Assembly (NCBI RefSeq): GCF_023716465.1 | Contig: NZ_CP092415.1 | Span: forward strand, 3,635,501 to 3,699,500 | Direction of reading: 5' to 3' | Source of the DNA: Flagellimonas marinaquae | GTDB lineage: Bacteria > Bacteroidota > Bacteroidia > Flavobacteriales > Flavobacteriaceae | DNA: 64,000 nucleotides | In this document: piece by piece, positions 57,327-64,000 of the stretch | Layout of the letters: each line of letters starts with the position of its first letter | How positions within the stretch are numbered: position 1 is the stretch's first letter | The notes under the pieces: model-generated | Told to the model about the DNA's origin: nothing | The model's database searches: none | The model's input: the letters and a program-made list of their open reading frames with translations, nothing else | Position numbers and translations under genes: made by a program

Positions 57327-57923
57327 ATGACCAAGAAAGCCGAAAGGACCACAGCGTACATTATTGAAACCGTGGCTCCCATTTTCAACAAACATGGCTA
57401 CGTGGGCACCAGTATGAGTGATCTTACAGAGGCCACCGGCCTGACCAAAGGTGCTATTTATGGTAATTTTGAAAACAAAGAGGCCCTGGCCCTTTCTTCT
57501 TTCGAGTACAATAGAAATTTGTTGTTGTCGGCCATAGACCATAAACTGGAGTTTGGAACGGCTGCTTTGGATAAACTGTACTCCTTACTGGGTTTTTACA
57601 AACAATATGACGTATTTACACTGCCCATGGGTGGATGCCCACTGCTAAATGTTGGTGTTGATGCACAAGGAAACAACAAGCTCTTGGCCGCTGCCGTAAA
57701 AGAAACCATAAAGGAGGTCGAGGGCAAAATCGCACTCGTACTAGAAAACGGTGCCAAACAAAACGAAATCAGACTTGCGGTCCCTCCTCTGCAGTTTGCC
57801 AAGCAATTATTCACCATGATCCAAGGCGCCATTGCAATGAGTACGATGACACAGGATCGCAAATATTTGATGAACACCATCACCTATTTGGAATATTTGA
57901 TAAAACAAGAGCTTAGAAAATAA
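57327..57923 (+). CDS. TetR/AcrR family repressor
   Basis: The 198-aa protein has the TetR helix-turn-helix (IIETVAPIFNKHGYVGTSMSDLTEATGLTKG split across helices 1-3, GAIYGNFENKEAL). A ligand-binding C-terminal domain includes GGCPLLNVGVDAQG, a sequence often seen in the Bacteroidota YcdC-like branch. No efflux pump is adjacent. The target and ligand are unknown. Confidence 0.9.
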   Translation: MTKKAERTTAYIIETVAPIFNKHGYVGTSMSDLTEATGLTKGAIYGNFENKEALALSSFEYNRNLLLSAIDHKLEFGTAALDKLYSLLGFYKQYDVFTLPMGGCPLLNVGVDAQGNNKLLAAAVKETIKEVEGKIALVLENGAKQNEIRLAVPPLQFAKQLFTMIQGAIAMSTMTQDRKYLMNTITYLEYLIKQELRK

Positions 57924-58044
57924 GACGAATCCTTTGGTTGCTTTCAAAATGGTTCGGACAGGAAAGAATGCATTGCGACCAGCCCCCCTTTTCGCCACTA
58001 TCGATGACTTACAACTTGAGGCAAACATGGATAGTTGAATAGAA

Positions 58045-59463
58045 TTAATTCCCTCTCACCCTAAAAATCCATGTTTTGTACACGTATTTACCATAAAATT
58101 TACTGTCCCTTGCTTTTCTGGCCTCTTCCATGGTGTTATACCTTTCCAAGTATACATAATTATATCTATTGGATTTTCTGTAGAAAGATTTGGGCTCTAG
58201 TCCCATCTCACGGACCGTTTCCATAAAACTCTCGAAATATTTCTTTGTGCCGTACACATTGGCGATCAGATAAAAACCGGCTTGCAGACCGTCTTCGCTT
58301 TCAACTTCCTCATATCGTTCATTGGGTTTTACTTCCACTGTTTGATTCTGTAAACGTGAAATACTATCTTTTTTACGTTGAAGCTCCAATTGCCCGTTCT
58401 TTCGTTGGATTTCGGACAACGAATCTTTCTCTCGCTCCATCTCTCTTCTAGCTTGGAGTTCCCTTTGTTCCTTTTCTTTGCGTTGTCGCTCGATTTCTTC
58501 TTCGAGCTGCCTTGATTTTTCTTTGTCATCTTCAGGGTCTTGATGCTTTTCCCTGGATTTTGTTTTTCCAAAGTGATAAGACGCTACAATTTCTATGGTA
58601 GTATCTTCATCGGTCAATAGATCGTCTGTTCCAAATTCCATAAGCCCACCTACGGAAAAAGTATTGGCTATAGTAACACCCAGCCCTCCGGATGCACCAT
58701 AAAAACTATTATACCCGCCCTGCACCCAAAACTTGGATGTGGACAAAAGCCCATTAATGCCATATTGGGTATCGCCCTCTGGCACAGATTTTACATACAC
58801 CACAGGCCGAACAAAACTGTCCCCAAAAGCATCTGATATCGTTACTGGAAAGTCGTTGGCCAATGTTCCGGTAACCACCTGAAAACTATCCATATTCTCG
58901 CCATTCCCGGATACACTAAAACCCACAGCATTTTCAAATGCCACACCAACACTAAAACGATTGACCATTAGTCGAAGAGCTGGTGAAAATTGGACCCTAA
59001 ACCCCTCAAGATCTTCCAATTCCTCAGGTGTCAGTTCGTCTTCCAGCCCAAACCGCTCATCTGCCACGGTTTGCCTAAAAGCAAATGTATTTAGTCCGGC
59101 CATTAGGTCGACCCCATCATCGAGCTGAAAAGTTTGCGCAAAATTCAAATTGCCTCCCGTGTATAAAAATAAGCCCGTATTATGTTGCAAAAAACCACCT
59201 GCGACAACGGCCATCGGATTTAATTGATGGGTATAATTTACAAAGATAGATGTTGGGTCTCCGTCGATACCCTGCCATTGCCAACGCGTCCAAATGGATA
59301 GTGAGTTCGGCCTGTTCCAATCCAGGGAATAGGTAGGGTTCCACAAACTGGCATTGAACTGAGTGAGCGTATGTTGCCTAAAATCCGACGGCAAAACAAG
59401 TTCTTGCCCCCTACTAAACCAGAAATTTACCAGTACCAAAATACAAACCACTAATTTTCGCAT
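58045..59463 (-). CDS. PorP/SprF-like barrel fused to a coiled coil and a C-terminal SPOR-like domain
   Basis: The 472-aa protein has three parts. A signal peptide plus PorP/SprF-like outer-membrane beta-barrel (about 1-300) has FNASLWNPTYSLDW in place of the usual NPAFAG. A highly charged Glu/Arg/Lys coiled coil follows (about 305-385). The C-terminal globular domain (about 395-472) reads GFYLIANVYGTKKYFESFM, then YNYVYLERYNTMEEARKAR, as in SPOR-like domains. It may bridge the outer membrane to peptidoglycan. The strand and context give no cargo partner. Confidence 0.8.
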   Translation of the reverse strand: MRKLVVCILVLVNFWFSRGQELVLPSDFRQHTLTQFNASLWNPTYSLDWNRPNSLSIWTRWQWQGIDGDPTSIFVNYTHQLNPMAVVAGGFLQHNTGLFLYTGGNLNFAQTFQLDDGVDLMAGLNTFAFRQTVADERFGLEDELTPEELEDLEGFRVQFSPALRLMVNRFSVGVAFENAVGFSVSGNGENMDSFQVVTGTLANDFPVTISDAFGDSFVRPVVYVKSVPEGDTQYGINGLLSTSKFWVQGGYNSFYGASGGLGVTIANTFSVGGLMEFGTDDLLTDEDTTIEIVASYHFGKTKSREKHQDPEDDKEKSRQLEEEIERQRKEKEQRELQARREMEREKDSLSEIQRKNGQLELQRKKDSISRLQNQTVEVKPNERYEEVESEDGLQAGFYLIANVYGTKKYFESFMETVREMGLEPKSFYRKSNRYNYVYLERYNTMEEARKARDSKFYGKYVYKTWIFRVRGN

Positions 59464-59532
59464 ACAAGAAAATAAAAATTAAACGTTACTTTTAAACGTA
59501 CAAATAAAAACTAGGGAACTTTGAATAGAACT

Positions 59533-60057
59533 ATGCGAACCATCAAACCGCTAATTGCTCTTGCAATTATACTCGTTGGAAGTATCGGATGCAAAAAAGA
59601 TACAAAAATTGTGGAAGACCCTGTTATCTCCACCTTTTATTTTATTCGTCATGCAGAAAAGGACAGGACCGATCCGGACAACCCGGACCCGGAGCTAAAT
59701 CAAGATGGTCTCGACAGAGCTATTCGCTGGGCAGAAGTTTTCGACCCTATTTCTTTGGACAAAGTGTATTCCACCAATTACGAGCGCACATCCATGACCG
59801 CTGCGCCGACCTCTATCAAAAAAGATATCGATATTGAGTACTACGATCCACAAACTTTGGATATTGAGGAGTTTAAGCTTCTTAATGAAGGTAAGAACAT
59901 ATTAGTGGTAGGCCACAGCAATACCACCCCCATGCTGGTAAATAAAATTTTAGGCTTGGAAAAATACGATCAAATGGACGACTCGGACAACAGCAGTCTT
60001 TTTATTGTTCGTTTTATCGATGGTGTCCCAACCGACATTCGACTAAAAATGGATTAA
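59533..60057 (+). CDS. Histidine phosphatase superfamily lipoprotein
   Basis: The 174-aa protein has a lipoprotein signal (LVGSIGCKK) and the small histidine phosphatase core: STFYFIRHAEKDRTDP (catalytic RHA), STNYERTSMTA, and VVGHSNTTPML (second His). It is compact, similar in size to SixA-type phosphatases, and predicted to act in the envelope. ATG 59533 is chosen over TTG 59521. Substrate unknown. Confidence 0.86.
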   Translation: MRTIKPLIALAIILVGSIGCKKDTKIVEDPVISTFYFIRHAEKDRTDPDNPDPELNQDGLDRAIRWAEVFDPISLDKVYSTNYERTSMTAAPTSIKKDIDIEYYDPQTLDIEEFKLLNEGKNILVVGHSNTTPMLVNKILGLEKYDQMDDSDNSSLFIVRFIDGVPTDIRLKMD

Positions 60058-60098
60058 CCAATTCTATTCCAAAAAAATTGTATTGACCAAAGATAGCT

Positions 60099-60848
60099 TT
60101 ATTCCGATTCGTCCGTAACGGTAATATTTTTAGTTTCTATTTTGGATATTAGTTCCAGCCCGTCCGTATGGAACAACTGGCCAATTTCCAATATATCGCT
60201 TCCTTCTTGTTTGGGTTTATAGTTTTCATAATCCACAAAACGGATACCGCCAATATAACGCTCGTTATATGCCTTTCTAAATCGCTGTCCACCACCGTTT
60301 ACATGGAAGCTATAGGCCAAGTAATCAGGTTTAAATGATTCTGTATTAAACCAATACACATAAGTATCTTCGAAATCGACCCCTCCTCCTTGTTGGTCGA
60401 ATGTTACCTTGATCTTGTAGTATTCTTTATTTTTAATGGTCTCCTTGCCCAATAGCTCTTTGTTTACTGCGGCATCGTTCAACCCCAATGGCAACCGCAC
60501 AAAATAGTGGACAGAGTTAATGGAGTTGGTGTAAAGTTGAGCCATGGAATCCTTGACTTTTACCAAGGAGTCGTTCATGTATCGCTCAAAATTATCCATG
60601 GTCATAATATCTTTTACGATAACCGAGTCCAAATCCCTTGTACGCGTATAAACCCGATTACCGTCAATATTTTCCGATCTATATTTTAAATCCCTAAAAT
60701 CGAAGGTCACTTCATGGGTTTCGAACAGTTTACCCCCGCTATCTTCAATGGATTTATTTACAATATCTTGGGCGGTCAGTTCTTTTTTAGGTTCTTGTTT
60801 GCAACCAATAACAATAACTAAGAGGAGCAGGGATAAAATTCTTTTCAT
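60099..60848 (-). CDS. DUF6503 family lipoprotein
   Basis: The 249-aa protein has a lipobox (VIVIGCKQ) and a large antiparallel beta fold (VTFDFRDLKYRSENIDGNRVYTRTRD, YYKIKVTFDQQGGGVDFEDTYVYWFN) resembling outer-membrane lipoprotein carriers of LolA/LolB type. DUF6503 is of unknown function. An envelope role is inferred. No operon partner. Confidence 0.78.
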   Translation of the reverse strand: MKRILSLLLLVIVIGCKQEPKKELTAQDIVNKSIEDSGGKLFETHEVTFDFRDLKYRSENIDGNRVYTRTRDLDSVIVKDIMTMDNFERYMNDSLVKVKDSMAQLYTNSINSVHYFVRLPLGLNDAAVNKELLGKETIKNKEYYKIKVTFDQQGGGVDFEDTYVYWFNTESFKPDYLAYSFHVNGGGQRFRKAYNERYIGGIRFVDYENYKPKQEGSDILEIGQLFHTDGLELISKIETKNITVTDESE

Positions 60849-60914
60849 AGATGAGTTTTGATACTTATTCGTAAAATCTAACGTAACATTACAAAAATCT
60901 TGCTAAAGAGTTTA

Positions 60915-60922
60915 TATTTTTG
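60915..60922 (+). promoter_or_regulatory. -7 box very close to the smpB start
   Basis: TATTTTTG fits TAnnTTTG exactly and ends 6 bp before the ATG at 60929. If used, the smpB mRNA would start at or next to the start codon. The nearest TTG (60900-60902) is only 12 bp upstream, so the -33 part is weak. Confidence 0.4.
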
Positions 60923-60928
60923 TCCCCA

Positions 60929-61390
60929 ATGCAGAAAAATATCAACATAAAAAACAGAAGAGCCCGGTTCGATTACGAAATCCTGGATACCTACACAGCA
61001 GGTATAGTTTTGGGCGGTACCGAAATTAAATCCCTTCGATTGGGCAAAGCCTCTATTTCGCAAAGTTTTTGTGAGTTTAATCCCAAGGGCGAGCTGTTTG
61101 TGATCAATATGCAGATCGATGAGTATAGCCATGGTGGGCATTACAACCATAGACCAAAAGCAGAACGTAAATTATTGCTCAACAAAAGGGAGTTGAAAAA
61201 ACTTCAAAAAGAGGTCGCCACAACCGGATTGACCATTGTTCCCTTAAATGTTTTTATAAATGATCGAGGTCTCGCCAAAATGAATATTGGACTTGCCAAG
61301 GGGAAAAAACTGTACGATAAGCGGGAAACCATAAAGGATCGTGACAATAAGCGCAATCTCTCCCGGATCAAAAAGAGTTTCAACAATTAA
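60929..61390 (+). CDS. smpB: SsrA-binding protein SmpB
   Basis: The 153-aa protein has the SmpB landmarks [62 protein letters not shown], and [19 protein letters not shown] in the basic tail. It delivers tmRNA to stalled ribosomes. ATG 60929 is chosen over an upstream TTG at 60920. Its stop interlocks by 4 nt with pcm on the other strand. Confidence 0.96.
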   Translation: MQKNINIKNRRARFDYEILDTYTAGIVLGGTEIKSLRLGKASISQSFCEFNPKGELFVINMQIDEYSHGGHYNHRPKAERKLLLNKRELKKLQKEVATTGLTIVPLNVFINDRGLAKMNIGLAKGKKLYDKRETIKDRDNKRNLSRIKKSFNN

Positions 61391-62028
61391 TTTTTGTCTT
61401 CCAACAGCGGAACAAACCGAAACGACCCAAATTCCTTTTTCTCGAATTCCTTTTCAGACTTACGCACAAATAGTGTCATGATCTGCTCGTCAACACCCAC
61501 CGGGATTACCAGCCTACCACCTATTTTTAGTTGGGACAATAATGGTTTGGGCACTTCTGGGGCGCCAGCAGTAACAATAATACCATCAAAAGGAGCTTCT
61601 TGCGGCAATCCTTTATATCCATCCCCAAAAATCATCTTCTTGGGGCGATAGTGCATTTTATTAAAAAACAATCGGGTGGATTTAAACAGTTCCGATTGTC
61701 TTTCAATGGTGTACACTTTAGCCCTTAAATACAATAAAACAGCAGTTTGATACCCGCTCCCGGTACCTATCTCCAAAATCTTGGCATTGGGTTCAACCTG
61801 CAACAATTCCGTCTGGAAAGCTACGGTATACGGTTGGGAAATCGTTTGATCCGCACCAATGGGAAATGCCTTGTCCTGATACGCATGATCTTCAAAACTG
61901 CTATCTAAAAACAAGTGCCTTGGAATAGTCTTTATGGCCTCTAAAACTTTTTGATCGGTAATTCCCTTGGCCGCTACAACTTCTGCCAAGTTCTTGCGCA
62001 TTCCCCTATGTTTGAGCGTATCCTTCAT
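61387..62028 (-). CDS. pcm: Protein-L-isoaspartate O-methyltransferase
   Basis: The 213-aa SAM enzyme has the PCMT pattern: [39 protein letters not shown], the SAM motif [16 protein letters not shown], and [18 protein letters not shown]. It repairs isoaspartyl damage in aged proteins. Confidence 0.95.
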   Translation of the reverse strand: MKDTLKHRGMRKNLAEVVAAKGITDQKVLEAIKTIPRHLFLDSSFEDHAYQDKAFPIGADQTISQPYTVAFQTELLQVEPNAKILEIGTGSGYQTAVLLYLRAKVYTIERQSELFKSTRLFFNKMHYRPKKMIFGDGYKGLPQEAPFDGIIVTAGAPEVPKPLLSQLKIGGRLVIPVGVDEQIMTLFVRKSEKEFEKKEFGSFRFVPLLEDKN

Positions 62029-62120
62029 GGTCTGTGGTCTGGAGGCACGAATTTAAAAAGTTCCCTAAAAATATCCCTCTACTTCCGATCAAAAATTTAT
62101 GGAAACTGACATCATATCCT

Positions 62121-62128
62121 TATTTTTG
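62121..62128 (+). promoter_or_regulatory. -7 box of the Gfo/Idh/MocA oxidoreductase gene
   Basis: TATTTTTG fits TAnnTTTG and lies 15 bp before the ATG at 62144. It supports that start over the in-frame ATG at 62099. Confidence 0.5.
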
Positions 62129-62143
62129 ACGAAAACAGGAAAT

Positions 62144-63109
62144 ATGCTAAAAGTTGGTGTCCTTGGAGCAGGACATTTAGGGAAAATACACCTGAGGCTC
62201 CTAAACCAATCGGACAAATACGAACTGGTCGGGTTTTATGACCCCGATGAGATCAACGCCAAGAAAGTCGCAGCGGAATTTGGATATAATTATTTTGAGA
62301 ACATCAATAAATTGATCGATGCCGTTGATGTTGTAGATATTGTAACCCCTACCCTTTCACATTTTGATTGTGCCAAAAAGGCCATTGAAAAAGGCAAGCA
62401 CATATTTATTGAAAAACCTATCACCAACACACTTGAAGAAGCCGAAGAATTGCTCGAACTTACCAAACAGCATGGCGTAAAAGGGCAAGTGGGACATGTG
62501 GAGCGATTTAACCCTGCTTTTTTGGCCGTAAAGGACAAGATCGACAATCCCATGTTCATAGAAACGCACCGTTTGGCAGAATTTAACCCCAGGGGAACCG
62601 ATGTTCCCGTGGTCTTGGATTTAATGATCCATGATATTGACGCTATTTTAAGCGTTGTTCCATCCGAAGTCGAAAAAATAAACGCAAGTGGCGTTTCGGT
62701 GATCAGTCAATCCCCAGACATAGCAAACGCCCGAATCCAATTTAAGAACGGCTGTGTCGCCAATCTAACATCGAGTCGGATTTCCTTAAAAAATATGCGT
62801 AAATCCAGGTTCTTTCAGCGCGATGCCTACATATCCGTCGACTTTTTAGAGAAAAAGGTAGAGGTTGTAAAAATGAAGGACGCACCAGAAAACCCTGGTG
62901 ATTTTGATATGATTCTCCAGAATGCCGAGGGCGATAAAAAGCAGATCTATTTTGAAAACCCCGAAATAGACGCCAACAATGCCATTTTGGACGAATTGGA
63001 AACCTTTGCCAATGCCATCAACAACGATACTACACCGATCGTGAGCTTGGAGCAAGGTGCCAATGCCCTTAGAGTGGCCCTTCAAATAATCGAATCCTTT
63101 AAAAATTAA
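62144..63109 (+). CDS. Gfo/Idh/MocA family NAD(P)-dependent oxidoreductase
   Basis: The 321-aa protein has a Rossmann fold (MLKVGVLGAGHLGKIHLRLL), the family motif EKPITNTLEEAEEL, and GHVERFNPAF and VLDLMIHDIDAIL with the catalytic His. It resembles sugar or inositol-type dehydrogenases; the substrate cannot be assigned. ATG 62144 was chosen because a -7 box lies between it and the earlier ATG. The next gene starts 49 bp later. Confidence 0.88.
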   Translation: MLKVGVLGAGHLGKIHLRLLNQSDKYELVGFYDPDEINAKKVAAEFGYNYFENINKLIDAVDVVDIVTPTLSHFDCAKKAIEKGKHIFIEKPITNTLEEAEELLELTKQHGVKGQVGHVERFNPAFLAVKDKIDNPMFIETHRLAEFNPRGTDVPVVLDLMIHDIDAILSVVPSEVEKINASGVSVISQSPDIANARIQFKNGCVANLTSSRISLKNMRKSRFFQRDAYISVDFLEKKVEVVKMKDAPENPGDFDMILQNAEGDKKQIYFENPEIDANNAILDELETFANAINNDTTPIVSLEQGANALRVALQIIESFKN

Positions 63110-63158
63110 CTCAGTGTTGTTCTCCGTTCCGAGAACAAAGCCATACAAACTAAATACA

Positions 63159-64000
63159 ATGAAAAAAATAGCTGTAATCGGTGCCGGAACCATGGGTAAT
63201 GGAATTGCCCATGTATTCGCACAAAACGGATATCATGTAAATCTTGTGGACATTTCCCAAGTATCTTTGGACAAAGGAATGGCCACAATAACCAAAAATT
63301 TGGACCGTATGATCGCCAAGGAAGTGATAGACGAAGCCAAAAAAGAGGGTACATTGGCCAATATAACCACTTACACCAATGTAAAGGACGGTGTAAACGA
63401 TACCGATCTTGTGGTAGAGGCAGCTACGGAAAATTTGGACATCAAACTAAAGATCTTCAAGGATTTGGATGAAATATGCAAGCCCGAAACCATTTTGGCA
63501 ACCAACACCTCTTCCATTTCCATAACACAAATAGGAGCGGCCACCAAACGCCCGGAAAAAGTAATCGGAATGCATTTTATGAATCCTGTGCCAATTATGA
63601 AATTGGTAGAGATCATAAGGGGCTACAGTACCTCAAACGACGTTACCCAAACCATTATGGAGCTATCCAAGAAATTGGGCAAAATCCCGACCGAGGTAAA
63701 CGATTATCCTGGATTTGTGGCCAACAGGATCTTAATGCCCATGATCAACGAATCTATCGAAACCTTGTACAACGGTGTCGCCGGCGTTAGAGAAATAGAT
63801 ACGGTAATGAAATTGGGAATGGCTCACCCCATGGGCCCATTGCAACTTGCCGACTTTATTGGATTGGATGTATGTCTTTCCATCCTAAATGTGATGTACG
63901 ATGGTTTCAAAAACCCAAAATATGCCCCATGCCCTCTACTTGTGAATATGGTGATGGCCGGTAAATTAGGGGTAAAATCAGGTGAAGGCTTTTACGATTA
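63159..64000 (+). CDS. 3-hydroxybutyryl-CoA dehydrogenase, truncated by window end
   Basis: The frame opens at ATG 63159 and stays open to the window end (280 codons visible, family about 285-300). It has the NAD-binding VIGAGTMGNGIAHVFAQNG, VEAATENLDIKLKIFKDLD, catalytic NTSSISIT, HFMNPVPIMKLVEII, PGFVANRILMPMINE, and the C-terminal KLGVKSGEGFYD. It oxidises 3-hydroxyacyl-CoA in beta-oxidation or butyrate-type metabolism. Only the last few residues are missing. Confidence 0.93.
   Translation, partial: MKKIAVIGAGTMGNGIAHVFAQNGYHVNLVDISQVSLDKGMATITKNLDRMIAKEVIDEAKKEGTLANITTYTNVKDGVNDTDLVVEAATENLDIKLKIFKDLDEICKPETILATNTSSISITQIGAATKRPEKVIGMHFMNPVPIMKLVEIIRGYSTSNDVTQTIMELSKKLGKIPTEVNDYPGFVANRILMPMINESIETLYNGVAGVREIDTVMKLGMAHPMGPLQLADFIGLDVCLSILNVMYDGFKNPKYAPCPLLVNMVMAGKLGVKSGEGFYD

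Overview
The window looks like the chromosome of a marine-type member of the Flavobacteriaceae (Bacteroidota). This is inferred from gene content and base composition, not from a database match. The signs are a moderately AT-rich composition and the Bacteroidota promoter form (TTTG or TTG, about 19-20 bp, then TAnnTTTG) in front of several genes. There are two PorP/SprF-family genes and a type IX secretion cargo with a type-B C-terminal domain. Lipoproteins with Bacteroidota-style signals are common, and there is a YtxJ/BrxC protein of the bacillithiol system. There is no phage, plasmid, insertion sequence or CRISPR array. Apart from the arsenic and molybdenum cofactor islands it reads as ordinary chromosome.

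Layout. 1-4.1 kb: tRNA-Ser(UGA), then a leftward pair of a large type IX secreted repeat protein and its PorP/SprF partner. 4.6-13.4 kb: a ModE-like regulator facing a ten-gene leftward molybdenum cofactor operon (cysteine desulfurase, xdhC, mocA-like, moaD, moeB-rhodanese, moaE, moaCB fusion, moaA, moeA, TSUP permease) in which nearly every stop overlaps the next start. 13.5-16.0 kb: an arsenic operon (arsR, DUF6428 gene, thioredoxin-type arsenate reductase, acr3) with two copies of an ArsR-like operator. 16-24.4 kb: envelope proteins, a K+/H+ antiporter and a LuxR-type regulator with Glu at the phospho-acceptor position. 24.5-43.3 kb: housekeeping genes (dnaK, sdaA, panB, an RluA-type pseudouridine synthase, leuAB, pheT, an ABC-F ATPase, transaldolase) mixed with lipoproteins and thioredoxin-like proteins. 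44.2 kb: SRP RNA on the minus strand. 46.3-50.4 kb: a signalling locus with a LytTR regulator with a degenerate receiver, a 57-aa lipoprotein, a 69-aa membrane protein, a TPR histidine kinase and a LuxR-class response regulator. 51-64 kb: glyA, ytxJ, clpB, tetR, a PorP-like/SPOR-like fusion, smpB, pcm, a Gfo/Idh/MocA oxidoreductase and the start of a 3-hydroxyacyl-CoA dehydrogenase cut by the window end.

How the genes work together. The molybdenum cofactor operon carries a complete sulfur relay (desulfurase, rhodanese-MoeB, MoaD/MoaE) plus cyclisation, adenylylation and insertion steps, and XdhC/MocA-type maturation factors, but no molybdoenzyme gene lies in the window. The arsenic operon covers sensing, arsenate reduction and arsenite export, plus one protein of unknown role that, like ArsR, ends in two cysteines.

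Most interesting leads: the small-lipoprotein/histidine-kinase locus at 46.3-50.4 kb; the DUF6428 arsenic-operon protein; two regulators whose receivers lack the phospho-acceptor Asp; an outer-membrane PorP-like barrel fused to a coiled coil and a SPOR-like end; an ABC-F ATPase with one degenerate ATP site; and very tight convergent gene ends (nine of fifteen pairs overlap or lie within 6 bp).
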